Assembly: GCF_010015445.1 (NCBI RefSeq)
Contig: NC_053112.1
Coordinates: 39,367,781-39,431,780 of the forward strand
Direction: 5' to 3'
Length of the DNA: 64,000 bases
Source: Perca fluviatilis
Lineage: Eukaryota > Chordata > Actinopteri > Perciformes > Percidae
Each line of letters opens with the position of its first letter. Within the stretch, counting starts at the first letter, position 1. Made by a program: the position numbers and the translations under genes. The notes below the pieces were generated by a model. It made no database searches and was not told the DNA's origin. It saw nothing but the letters and a program-made list of their open reading frames with translations. This document shows positions 53,840 through 64,000 of the stretch, in pieces.

Positions 53840-56450
53840 ATGTTGTTGATGATACGGGGAAGCGCACAAGAAAATTAACAGCTAAGGGATTTACAATGCT
53901 GCTTGAGAATCTGCAATAAAAATTGGAAATCCCAATTTATGCAAGCTAATATAATTAAGCAAAGCATTAATGAGGTTCTTTCTGGAAAAAGGACATCTTA
54001 AACTGTGTCGGATGTGAAGAAATGTCTAAGCAAATGTACCACGTTATGCAATGAGGCTTTAGAAACTCAAACTACTTTGCTGGAAATGCCTATGCCAGAC
54101 CCTGAACATGACAAGCAACAACATTGGCTTGCACAGAAAACAAAGGAAATTAATAAATTTAAAAAAAAGTAAAGGGTCAAAAAATAAAGATCACTCTTCT
54201 GTCCATTCAAAGGTTTCCAGTGTTATTTCTGTACGTTTAAAGGCAAAGGCTGAAAGGGCTGCACTTTTACAGTCTGCAGCTGCTTTGAAAAAAATGCATG
54301 ACATTGACGCTGAAGAAGAAGCTCTTCAAATTGAAAAGGCAAAGCTGAAAAGGGAAAGGGAACAGCTAGAGGTAGAGGCCAAGTTGGCTACTGCTACAGC
54401 TAAATTGTCTTTTTTTGAAAATATATGTGGTGGTGAAGATGTGGATAAGTATGAAGAGGATAATGGAGAAGATGCCATGAATGCCTATCTTCATGCTCAT
54501 TTCAAATCACAAAAGTTATTTGAACACAGCTCCTGTCGCTTTCCAACAGGACCATTCTCTGCCATTGGCTGTACGGCCTAAAGGAAGGCCGCACATTCCA
54601 CAAGCCCAGTCTTCAGTAAGGTATAGTAACCCTTTGTCTTCAGTGTCATATGCACCATCTTCTCACAGGTCTGAAGTGCGGGGGAACGTCCTAGGACCCA
54701 GACCCACCAAGGCTGCACCAGCAGGACTTCAGCCGTCGATCTCACAAGGGAGTCGGCCTACCCACGTGCATGGGTCTGAAGTGCAGGGAAACAGATCTAG
54801 ATTCAGCAACCCTACATCAGCAGGATTTCAGCCATTGACTTCTCAATGGAGTGAGCCTACAAATATGAATGACAGTGAAGCACGTGGAAATGGCCCTGGA
54901 TCCAGACTCACCAACGCTTCAACAGCAGGATTTCAGCCACTGATCTCACAAGGGAGTACATGTATGCAATCACAGTCGCATCATCATTCCTCTCTTGACA
55001 ATGTTCAACACTCTACTCTGTATGACCTTATGCAACAGCAAACTAACATCACTGCTCAGCTGGTTCAGAACCAAGCCTTAGCCTCTCTTCCTCCACGAGC
55101 TATCCCAGAGTTTGATGGTGATCCACTTAAATATGCTGCCTTTATTAGAGCTTTAGAGCAAACTATTAAAAAGAAAACTACAGATAAACAAGAATGTCTT
55201 TATTACCTCGAGCAATAGACCAAAGGGCAGCCAAGAGAACTGGTTTGGAGTTGCTATAACATGGCTCCTGTGAGCTATGAGAGAGCAAATAATCTATTGA
55301 AAGAATACTTTGTAGCTTATATGGAGAAGGCTATGAAGTGGCCAACAATGAGGGTTGATGATACTAATGCTCTGCAGTCTTTTTCAATCTTTTTAAGGGA
55401 GTGTTGCAATGTCATGGAAGATTTACAGCATATGGAGGAGATGAACATGCCATCCAATCTTCGCCTGATAATGATGAAGTTGCCATATAAACAAAGACAA
55501 ATGGAGGCCTGGGAGCCGTGGTTACAGAGCTATGTTCCCAGACTTTGTGGCCTTCATTGAGCGGCAGGTAAAGATTCTGTCTGATCCTCACTTTGGTGAC
55601 CTACAGGGTAGGCAACCAGACCCTTCCTCTAAACCCAAGAGCAGACATACTGGAAGAGGCCAAGTTACTGTTGCTGCCATCAATACTGCCTTAGCACCAA
55701 CTACATCATCAGCTTGGCACCAACAGCGCAGAGGGCCAGCTTCACAGAGGAACAACAAAGAGTCACGCTGTGTGTAAGAGCCAGCATTCAGTGGAGAAAT
55801 GTTCACAGTTTGATGAGATGACAAACAGGGAGAAATTGGATGCTCTGAAAGTAGGCAGAGGCAAGAGTGTGTTCCAGCTGTCTGAGGAGAGGTCATATGA
55901 GCAGGGAATGCGACAAGCCTTTGACATGTGATATATGTGAACAACTGTCCAACTGTCCTATACATCGAATCTAAAGCTAAAACACAGGAAGTGTCAGTCA
56001 ATAATGCACTTGTGTCATTGGAGACGTGGCCATACTGGGACAGGAAGTGATGAATGTGTTCTCTCTATTGTGCCTGTACAGGTGAACAGGTGTACAGGCC
56101 TTTCTAGACCCTGGGAGTTCAGCTTCTTTCTGTATCCAACATCTCATGAGAAAACTAAATCTTTCAGGAGTCAAGACCTGCATTCTTCTTCGTACTGTTT
56201 GCCAAGAGAGGTCTGTGGACACATTCTTGCTTAGGGGTCTCAAGGTTTCTGGCTTGAATGAAGAAAACTTCATGGACTTACCTGAAGTCTATACTCAGAG
56301 GACCATGCCTGTGAGCAGAAATAACATTCTCACTCAACAGGACCTAGAGGGATGGAAATACCTCAACGGCATTAGAGTTCCCAGTCTTGAGGCAGAGGTG
56401 GAATTGCTGATAGGCACCAATGCGGTGAAGCTCATGGAACCATGCAATGC
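53840..56450 (+). mobile_element. BEL/Pao-type retroelement fragment (gag-protease)
   Basis: A series of plus-strand frames has the order of BEL/Pao gag then protease. No LTRs, reverse transcriptase or integrase are present; the right edge breaks off after the protease-associated region. Confidence 0.7.
54108..55777 (+). pseudogene. BEL/Pao gag, fragmented
   Basis: A charged coiled coil (VSSVISVRLKAKAERAALLQ, KLKREREQLEVEAKLA) is followed by a proline/serine spacer with three imperfect repeats (HGSEVQGNRSRFS type). Then comes the capsid-like region (IPEFDGDPLKYAAFIRALEQ). A TAG at 55216-55218 and frame changes near 54510, 55510 and 55770 break it. It is a retroelement gag, not a host gene. 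Confidence 0.72.
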
Positions 56451-56511
56451 ATTGTCTCCCAACAGCCAGTCTGCTGCCTCCTCCTTCCCCAGAGCCACGG
56501 ACACTCCCTGA
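56060..56511 (+). pseudogene. BEL/Pao protease region
   Basis: A frame near 56105 contains an LDPGSS-type aspartic protease motif. The frame at 56146-56511 continues the domain (GLKVSGLNEENFMDLPEVYT, EVELLIGTNAVKLMEP). At least one frameshift joins them. Similarity stops near 56440. Confidence 0.6.
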
Positions 56512-56539
56512 ATCCCATTGTTCCCTCCTCATCCTACAG

Positions 56540-56729
56540 AAACCCATATGGAAAGCCCCATCACTACTACAACACCACAAACCTGCTCGAACCGAACATG
56601 GCCTATGGTCACTTGTCTGTTCTGGGTGCAGGCCTTCCCATGTCCTACTGGAACGTACCACTGGGGGGAGCTCTGCTGAGCCAGTTTGGTGACCACAGCC
56701 CTCGGTCCGCAAGCGACTCCTGGTGGTCT
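56540..56729 (+). CDS. Orphan exon-like segment, unidentified
   Basis: 190 nt lie between a pyrimidine-rich acceptor (CCTCATCCTACAG) and donor GTGAGT. One frame is open throughout and reads like a conserved protein: NPYGKPHHYYNTTNLLEP, then LGAGLPMSYWNVPLGGALL and a serine-rich end with SDSWWS. I do not recognise the protein. It lies between a BEL/Pao fragment and the second composite repeat, and no neighbouring exon is evident. It may be an exon captured by a retroelement or part of a gene whose other exons are outside the window. The other two frames are also partly open, which weakens the call. Confidence 0.4.
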
Positions 56730-57353
56730 GTGAGTAGTAGAGAAAATATCTTGGTTAGCAAAACAAAGTCTTATGTCAGGGATACTAGAATAAAAAGTGA
56801 TAATACAAATAGATCATAGATCAATGGAGGTTTTGAACAATGACTTTTTAGTGGATAAAATTATGTTTTGTCGCTCCAGAGTTTAAGGGAATATAATATA
56901 ATAGCACCTAACATCAAAACAATGACAAGAAAGGAGATAAGTTGAATGTGTAGGGGATATGTCCCCTACACATTCCTTTTCATGGTGCCCTACAATACTA
57001 AGCTTCTATTAACATATTCATATATCCTCATGTTTTAATGTCAAACATACATGTGGAAGACATGTATACTATGTATAAATCCAGTGTGGATGGCTACCAT
57101 GTTGGATACCTTTCCTGTAAGCGCATCATCAAAGTTGTTAAGGTTGTGGTTTGTTTTTTTTGCGGATAGGCCGATTTATTTTTGCTAATAATATGCTTTA
57201 ATCATATACTGTATATTTTCAGAAATATTTTAATTTTGGGGGGACATTTGTTTTTCAAAAAAGTATTGAACAATGATTTGGCGGCCCCCCCTGCAGTGAC
57301 TCTCAGGACCCCCTAGGGGTCGCGGACCCCCTGTTGAAGATCTCTGCTATATA

Positions 57354-58354
57354 TGTCACGGGGCGGAAGTTTATTTTATTTTGAGCATGCTTTTATTGGA
57401 TTTGCTGTGGTTTTATTTGCTGTTTTTATCTTTTTAATTGCATGCTTTTATTCTGAAATGTGTGTGTGTGTGGTTTTTAATGTTGACTTCCGCCACCGGA
57501 CACTGACTGAGGCTAATGACTCGCACCTGGGAGTGAGAAGGGGTTGATTGGCCCTTAGATAAAAAGGACAGAGCAGGAACAGGGCGGAGGCACATGGGAG
57601 AAGGAGGAGGCCATGGAGAACATGAGGGCGTCCTGAGAGTATGAGAAGAGACACATAGAAGATGGAGGGGAGCACACCAGTGAAGACGCAGCACGACAGA
57701 ACATACGGAACAGGCGGAGAAGCAGCCAGGAGATCGGACGAAGAAACACGGAAAAAGAACCTAGAGCCCTGAAGCTACAACGAAGGAAACCCCAACACCG
57801 ACCGCTAGCGGCAAAAGTGGGAGAGCGTAAAACCTCTCCCTCCCACATAAGTCCTTTTTGAGACCTGTGTTGATGGTGGTGAAGTGTATGAAGCGGTAGC
57901 AGTTTCTAAGGATGTTTTACTGGCCAGAGTTTCTGTTGCAGGTTATGCCCATGGAAGGTGACCGATGAAAAGGAGGCTGCTTCCTGGCAGAACCCTGTGG
58001 ACATTTTAAAGCCAAGACTCCTGTGCTGTTTGGACTGTTTAGCCTTATTTATTTTTTTTAGTTTTCTTTTAGTTTTAAATCCTTTTAACTAATTTTTATT
58101 TTGTTCTTTTTAAAATAAATTTACTCCTCACTTTTGTTTTTATTCATTGTTTTAAATACACTGTTTTACTGCTCTCCCCTGGAAAAAAAGAACCTGTTTT
58201 TAATAGTTTACTTTTAATTACTGTAGTTTTAAAGAGGTCCTAGTCCTCAGTCCTATAAAAACCTAGGTGACGTTGTCAGCCCCTTTTTTTTTTTTTTTTT
58301 TTTATACCAATTTTTTATTTGAGCCCTTGAATGCACCTAACCCCCTTTATGACA
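57354..58354 (+). mobile_element. LTR-like insertion, probable solo LTR
   Basis: Comparison with copy 1 (GCTATATACGATTATTG) shows that about 1 kb is inserted here. It begins TGTCACGGGG and ends TTTATGACA, giving TG...CA with mirrored TGTCA tips. A TATA-like AGATAAAAAGG (57557) and AATAAA (about 58111) fit an LTR. The target duplication is short and imperfect (TATA/ATA). A T run lies at 58283-58302. No genes inside. Confidence 0.5.
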
Positions 58355-58439
58355 TACAATTATTGATAAACAATGTGGATGTTTGCCATCATCAATTTTC
58401 TAATTCTACACAAAGTGGCTTAAATTTCGGGCATAGTAG

Positions 58440-58636
58440 TAGTGATGGCCAAATGAAGCTTTGTGAAGCATTTGCTTTATTTTCTGAGCCCACTAGGTGG
58501 CGCTCTTGCTTTTAAGAGTAAGGCCTAAGGCATTGCAATTCAGTGTATTCTCAATTCTTTGTTGAGCAGAGAGCGCCATCTAGTGCGCTCAGAAAATAAA
58601 GAAAATTCTTCACGAATCTTCATTTGGCCATCACTA
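58440..58636. mobile_element. hAT MITE in composite repeat copy 2
   Basis: Inverted termini TAGTGATGGCCAAATGAAG on both sides; exact 8-bp duplication CATAGTAG at 58432-58439 and 58637-58644. 197 bp, nearly a full-length hairpin. Confidence 0.95.
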
Positions 58637-59787
58637 CATAGTAGTGCTTTGATTCATAAAATGGTGTGGGTTGTTTAAATATTGGGGGGGTGTCCTCCCC
58701 CAAGACCTTTTGAGCGTCATTTCCTGTGGAAAACCTATTTACTGGTAAGAAGGGCTGGATCAGCATACGGATATTCATTTGTTGGGTTCGATTTTTAAAG
58801 TTTAGGATTTGAATATTCATATTTTTTTTTTTTTCAATACTGTAATAAAGTTAAGACAGATTAAACTTTTAGAGAAACGCAACCCTAAGAAGAAGCCCTA
58901 AGAAGGATATATACATTTTTGAGCACCCTGAATGGTTATTTTTATTTTTTTTACCTCTTTATGGGGAGTGTGTTGTCTTTAATATTTTTTGAGCGGGGAG
59001 AAATCTACCCCTTCTGAATATTGGGAGGCATATTCAATTTTATTTATAGTATCAAATCCTAACAAGAGTTGCTCAAGAACATTTACAGAGAGTAGGTCTA
59101 GAACACACACTATAATATACAAAGACCCAACAATTCCAGTAATTCCCCCAAGAGCAAGCATTTAGTGCAACAGTGGCAAAGAAAAACTCCCTTTTAGGAA
59201 GAAACCTCGGGGGTGAGAAAAATAGTACTAGAAATAGTAGTTGTAGTAGTTCATGGCATAGCAGGGCACTGCAGGGCATTACAGGACGTAGCAGGGCACA
59301 GCAGAGCGTAGCAGGGCACTGGAGGGAACTGCAGAGCATAGCAGGGTGCGCAGCAGGACCATGGCGACAGCTGCAACCATGATTTAGGTGCCACCCTAAT
59401 CCGAGGAAACATGCTGGGCGAAAAAAAACACATAAGTACTCGCTAGGTTGGTAACAGGCATTTCTGGGACATGGATGCACACAGATGGAAAGAGAGAGGA
59501 GAGAGAAGCTCAGTGTGTCAAAGGAAGTCCCCCGCTAGTCTAAAACTATAACCGCATAATTAAGAGAGACAGGTTAAGGAGAGGAGCCTGGTCGGGCTAG
59601 AACTCCCTCTACTTTGATTATATCATTGATTATATGGTAGATGAATCTGACGATTATGAAAGGAGAAGAGAAGGGGTGTCTGCGTCTGCAGACACACACC
59701 CTCCCTGCCGGTCTGGCTGAACGCTGCGACTCCTCACTCCCTAACTATAAGCTTTATCAAAGAGGAGATTTTTAAGTTTACTCTTAA

Positions 59788-60584
59788 AAGTCCCATGATA
59801 TGGTGCTCTTTGGATGCTTTTATATAGACCTTAGTGGTCCCCTAATACTGTATCTGAAGTCTCTTTTATATATTCCTTACTGGTCCCCTAATACTGTATC
59901 TGAAGTCTCTTTTATATAGACCTTAGTGGTCCCCTAATACTGTATCTGAAGTCTCTTTTATATATTCCTTACTGGTCCCCTAATACTGTATCTGAAGTCT
60001 CTTTTATATAGACCTTAGTGGTCCCCTAATACTGTATCTGAAGTCTCTTTTATATATTCCTTAGTGGTCCCCTAATACTGTATCTGAAGTCTCTTTTATA
60101 TATTCCTTAGTGGTCCCCTAATACTGTATCTGAAGTCTCTTTCCCAAAATTCAGCCTTGGTGCAGAATTACAGCCACTAGAGCCAGTCCCACAATGAGCT
60201 TTCCTTAGGATGTGCCATTTCTATGTCTGTAGCTATTGAGGAGGAGAGAGAGGAGGGGCAAGGTGGAGAGTGGGGGTGTGGCCTTGACCAACTGCCACTT
60301 TTCTCGTTTGAAAGCCATGATGTCTCTCTCTCATGGGTTGGCCAAATTCTCTGGGCGGGCAAAGCAGAGAAAGGGGAGGTAACCTCACTCCTTATGACTT
60401 CATAAGGAGAAGATTCCAGAAAAGCTCATCTGAGCTTTTATTTTCTCAAAGGCAGAGCAGGATACCCAGGGCTCGGTTTACACCTATCACCATTTCAAGC
60501 CAATTGGGGACCATAGGCAGGCTGAGGGAACTCATATTAATTTTAAAAAACCTCATAAAGTGAAATTTTCATGCCATGGGACCT
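59788..60584. mobile_element. TTAA element inside LINE
   Basis: Termini AAGTCCCATG and AGGTCCCATGG (inward) lie inside TTAA at 59784-59787 and 60585-60588. Removing it restores the LINE C-terminal frame (ITTFK joined to SKLKNLLFDK). The right half is a unique sequence, the left half a tandem array. 797 bp. Confidence 0.88.
59818..60150 (+). repeat. Minisatellite, 7 x 46 bp
   Basis: GGTCCCCTAATACTGTATCT recurs at 59836, 59882, 59928, 59974, 60020, 60066 and 60112, all exactly 46 bp apart. Units alternate between TAGACCTTAG and TATTCCTTA(C/G) variants. Confidence 0.96.
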
Positions 60585-60588
60585 TTAA

Positions 60589-61015
60589 ATGTGGTGATGG
60601 TGTCTGCCCCCCGAACCCAGACTGGGAGCTGGTTCCACAGGAGAGGAGCCTGGTAGCTGAAGGCTCTGGCTCCCATTCTACTTTTAGAGACTCTAGGAAC
60701 CACCAGAAACTCTGCATTCTGGGAGCGCAGTGCTCTAGTGGGGCAATAAGGTACTATGAGCTCTTCAAGATATGATGGTGCTTGACCATTCAGAGCTTTG
60801 TAAGTCAGAAGAAGGATTTTAAATTCAATCCTGGATTTTACAGGAAGCCAATGCAGAGATACTAATACAGGAGAAATATGATCTCTTTTCTCTTTTTCTT
60901 TTCTTGTCAGAACACGCCCTGCATCATTCTTGATCAGCTGCAGTCGTAAGTGTTTTATTTGAGCATCCTGATAGTAAGGAATTACAATAGTCCAGCCTGG
61001 AAGTAACAAATGCAT
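60589..61015 (-). pseudogene. LINE ORF2 C-terminal remnant
   Basis: Reads LTRKEKEKRDHISPVLVSLH, WLPVKSRIEFKILLLTYKAL and LLWNQLPVWVRGADTITTFK, the conserved C-terminus of L2-like ORF2. It ends at the TTAA insertion. Confidence 0.8.
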
Positions 61016-61287
61016 GGTCTAGTTTTTCAGCATCGTGTTGAGACAGGATGTTCCTAATTTTGGCAATGTTACGAAGGTGAAAACTTTGGTAAAATAACTC
61101 CTAGATTTCTGACAGTAGTGCTTGAGGCCAGGGCAATACCATCCAGAGTAGCTATAGATTTATAGCTTTAGATGATGAGGTTTGGAGGTGTTTAGGGCCC
61201 AGCACAATAACTTCAGTTTTGTCTGAGTATAACATCAGAAAATTGTAGGTCATCCATGATTTTATATCTTTGATGCATGCTTGGAGT

Positions 61288-62000
61288 TTAGGAGTGTTTC
61301 CTAATAATATTGCCTAGAGGAAGTATATATAAGGTTAATAGAAATGGTCCAATCACTGAGCCTTGTGGAAGGCCATGGCTAACTTTAGTGTGCCTGGAGG
61401 ATTCTTCGTTAACATTAACAAATTGAGATTGATCAGATAAATAGGACTTGAACCAGTTCAGTGCGATTCCTTTAATGCTAACTAAATGTTCCAGTCTCTG
61501 TAACAGGATGGTATGGTCATTAGTGTCGAATGCAGCACTAAGATCTAGTAAGACAAGTATGGAGACAAGTCCTTTGTTTGAAGCAGTTAGAAGGTCATTA
61601 GTAATTTTCAGCAGTGCCGTTTTTGTGCTATGATGCATTCTAAATCCTGACTGAAAGTCCTCAAATAAACTATTGCTATGTAGAAAGTCACATAACTGAT
61701 TAGTGACTCCCTTCTCAAGGATCTTGGAGAGAAAGGGAAGGTTAGATATAGGTCTATAGTTGACTAAGACCTCAGGATCGTTTTTCAGACAAGGTTTTAT
61801 CACAGCTATTTTAAATGACTGCGGTACATAACCTGTTAATAGAGACATATTGATCATATCTAGTAACGGAGTGTTAACCACAAGTAACGCTTCTTTAAGT
61901 AGCCTCGTTGGGATGGGGTCTAAGAGACAGGTAGATGGCTTAGCTAAAGAGACCTTTAACATTAATTGTTGAAGGTCTATAGGATAAAAGCAGTCTAAGT
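61288..62000 (-). pseudogene. LINE reverse transcriptase N-terminal half
   Basis: Shows NYRPISNLPFLSKILEK, DLSAAFDTNDHTILL (first catalytic aspartate region) and GLPQGSVIGPFLLTLYI. The frame leaves at 61288 just before the expected YADD box, which is missing between 61240 and 61288. The endonuclease is absent. Inactive. Confidence 0.82.
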
Positions 62001-62466
62001 ATATGTCATGTCTTGTATCCCTTGCATCAATCACCCAAAATCTATTAAACTGATCTCCTTTCTTGTCAGTGTTTTGATGTTAGGTGCTATTATATTATAT
62101 TCCCTTAAACTCAGGACCAACAAAACATTTTATCCACTAAAAACTCATTGTTAGAAACCCCCATGGATCTATGATCTATTTGTATTATCACCTTTTATTC
62201 TACTATCCGTGACATTACACTTTGTTTTACTATACAAATAAAGCTATTGCTACTGCATCAAAGCTTCGTTAATGCACAGGGTGATCCATCCAACGTTTTA
62301 CCTTCTTCATCTGCTCTGTAGCATCTGCTCCCAACACTGGATCACCTTCTCTCTTTAGGGCAAACAGCTTTTTATCTTCTTCTTATCTCTTTCTTAGATT
62401 CATTTTCTTTAGAGTGATGTATTATTTTGTATTTCTTTCCTTTAGATGCATCTACAGTTAAAGGCG

Positions 62467-62640
62467 ACATTAATTATTAGCATGTCAATATTCCAATATT
62501 CTTGAGGCAACAAGGTCAACCGCACAATTGCTTTTAGCTTTTGAGTTCTCTTGGTTGTTTGGAAAATACTGCTGAATAGGTTTTTAAGAAGACACTGTAA
62601 GTCAGTAATAAAAAGTGGCATTCAGAAGATGCAGAAATGC
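62467..62640. other. Short spacer, nothing seen
   Basis: Ends the similarity to composite copy 1; no feature recognised. Confidence 0.4.
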
Positions 62641-63722
62641 TTGTTACTAACCTAGCTCTGGGTAGCTTATTCTCCGGCGTCCTTATGTTTTTTTTGTCCA
62701 GCATATTTCCTTTGATTAGGGTGGCACCTAAATCATGGTTGCAGCTGTCGCCGTGGTCCTGCTGCGCGCCCTGCCCTGTTACACCCTGCTACGCTCTGCT
62801 GTGCCCTGCTACGTCCTGTAACGATGAACTACTACAACTACTATTTCTAGTCACTGTTCCATTATCTTTATTGTGACTATTATTGCCACTGTTCATCACA
62901 CCCCCAACCGGCACCGTCAGACACCGCCTACCAAGAGCCTGGGTCTGTCCGAGCTTTCTCCCTTAAAAGGAAGTTTTTCTCACCACCAAGGTTTCTTCCT
63001 AAAAGGGAGTTTTTCTTCGCCACTATCGCAGTAAATGCTTGCTCTTGCAGGAATTACTGGAATTGTTGGGTCTTTGTATATTATAGAGCAGTGGTTCTCA
63101 AACTTTTTTCAATAATGTACCCCTTTTGAATTGTTTCTTTAAGCCAAGTACCCCCCCTGACCAGCGCTAATCATTTTCAGTGGAAAAAAAAGTGTATATA
63201 AACAGGAACAGTACAGCGCTGTCAGCGTTAGATTTACTAAACAACAGCCTTGTAAGTAAAAAAAAACCATTCAAATGCTAATGAGAAAAAGAGACAAAGA
63301 CTGTAAAAAATACAAAAACTTGGAAAAAGATGGTAGAAAAAAGGCAAGAATAGGACAAAATATTATTAAAAACTTCAAAAACAGTGACATAAGAGGAAAA
63401 AAGCAAGAAACTTGTAAAAAGTAGGACAGTATAGGAAGGAAGGCAATTAGGTCGAAAGAAGGTGACACAAATGTCACATTTTTGGTAGGAAAAAAAAGAT
63501 TCTACATAAAGAGGAACAATGTTCTGGACAACAGCCTTGTAACTATTAAACATTTTGTTAAATATCTCACGTACCCCCTGCAGTCCTCCAAAGTACCCCT
63601 AGGGGTACACGTATCCCCATTTGAGAAACACTGTTATAGAGTGTGGTCTAGACCAACTATATCTGTAAAGTGTCTTGAGATAGCTCTTATTATGATTTGA
63701 TACTATAAATAAAATTTAATTC
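62641..63722 (+). mobile_element. L2-like LINE 3' UTR, plus strand
   Basis: The inverted counterpart of the 3' UTR at 59040-59480: shares ATCATGGTTGCAGCTGTCGC, repeated CCCTGCTACG motifs, GGAATTACTGGAATTGTTGG and the tail TACTATAAATAAAATTTAA. No coding part is present. A hAT MITE splits it. Confidence 0.78.
63089..63633. mobile_element. hAT MITE inside LINE 3' UTR
   Basis: Inverted termini CAGTGGTTCTCAAACTTTTT and (inward) CAGTGTTTCTCAAAT; exact 8-bp duplication TTATAGAG at 63081-63088 and 63634-63641. 545 bp, non-coding. Confidence 0.93.
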
Positions 63723-64000
63723 AGGAAAACTCCAGCTGGCAAGAGAAATACATTGTGCATATGTTCCCTTGGCACAAATAAGAACTCCTCTTACATGTAT
63801 ACTCTGTGAACAGGATTGAGAGTAGCCACTAGCTAGCTAACACTAGCTAACCAACTAGCTCGGTTTAAGGGCGTGCCACACTAGCAGCTAGGCGAGCATT
63901 ATAATGTGTCTTGCGACAGTGCACGCAAAATGAAGCGCCTTTGTCTCTGAAGTAAAGGTTGGACTATAATAGAGCTATTTGGAGCAGTTTGTGAACAGTG
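63723..64000. other. Window end, nothing seen
   Basis: GCTAGCTAA-type motifs near 63825-63860; no gene or bounded repeat. Confidence 0.4.

Larger units (their letters stand above)
59040..62015 (-). mobile_element. L2-like LINE, 5'-truncated, inserted in copy 2
   Basis: Minus-strand LINE with 3' end at about 59040 (complement of ATAAATAAAATTGA-type tail), a long 3' UTR, and RT pieces up to about 62000. Comparison with copy 1 (ACATATCCCGTGCATC) marks the insertion site. A TTAA element interrupts its coding end at 59788-60584. The RT is itself deleted. Confidence 0.8.
56757..62466. repeat. Composite inverted-repeat unit, copy 2
   Basis: Left arm 56757-56960, hAT-like right edge 57260-57345, central unit (58355-58430, 58645-59030), right arm 62016-62270 and tail to 62466 follow the same order as copy 1. 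The shared tail includes GGATCACCTTCTCTCTTTAG. Its interruptions differ completely from those of copy 1. Confidence 0.7.

Noticed and set aside
59173..59480. Cysteine-rich and alanine-rich frames on both strands
   Set aside because: They derive from the repeated CCCTGCTACG motif in the LINE 3' UTR, present also at 62750-62820.
1..64000. tRNA, rRNA or snRNA genes
   Set aside because: No A/B box pair, rRNA core or snRNA motif was noticed by eye; a covariance-model search would be needed to exclude them.

Overview
This window looks like nuclear DNA of a ray-finned (teleost) fish. The signs are spliced genes with GT-AG introns, a lineage-typical multi-exon C2H2 zinc-finger gene type, and a dense mixture of hAT, Tc1, PIF/Harbinger, TTAA-target DNA transposons, L2/CR1-like LINEs, Ty3/Gypsy and BEL/Pao retroelements. 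No prokaryotic, CRISPR, rRNA or tRNA signature was seen. Family names are recognised from motifs by eye; no database search was possible.

Host genes lie between about 8.9 and 28 kb. Three paralogous zinc-finger genes share a first coding exon with the same N-terminal helical module, and each ends that exon in phase 1. Gene C runs on the minus strand and only its first exon is visible (8929-9199). Gene A is divergent from it (exons 10081-10345, 16906-17033, 17357-17450, 18275-19446; 552 aa, six finger-like modules). Gene B follows in tandem (exons 21978-22269, 22357-22499, 23854-23953, 26051-27162; 548 aa, three fingers). Both models splice into one open frame with the same 1-0-1 phase pattern. 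Genes A and C are about 0.9 kb apart and may share a bidirectional promoter; gene B has a perfect cAMP-response-type site upstream. They are presumably nuclear DNA-binding regulators; their targets cannot be read from sequence.

The rest is mostly mobile DNA. 0-8.2 kb: several hAT elements, three keeping only a BED-finger exon, a TTAA MITE and a large foldback. Introns of genes A and B: hAT MITEs, a TTAA element with subterminal inverted repeats and a 194-197 bp internal tandem repeat, a Harbinger element with a nested element, and a Tc1 remnant. 27-33 kb: Harbinger and other TIR elements, a foldback with four 47-bp repeats, a piggyBac-like MITE and a Tc1/IS630-type deletion derivative. 33-35.4 kb: microsatellites and a 70-bp AT-rich minisatellite. 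35.6-42.5 kb: a stack of insertions (solo LTR > TTAA element > hAT and LINE > Tc1). 44.9-63.7 kb: a composite repeat present twice in the same orientation; copy 1 was invaded by a Ty3/Gypsy element with both LTRs, copy 2 by an LTR-like unit, a hAT MITE and an L2-like LINE that itself holds a TTAA element. Between them lie a TTAA foldback, a LINE endonuclease fragment, a broken BEL/Pao gag-protease and an unidentified exon-like segment with clean splice sites (56540-56729).

The clearest results are the two complete gene models, the element boundaries supported by exact target-site duplications, the nested stack, the Gypsy element in which reverse transcriptase is joined to integrase by deletion, and the orphan exon.
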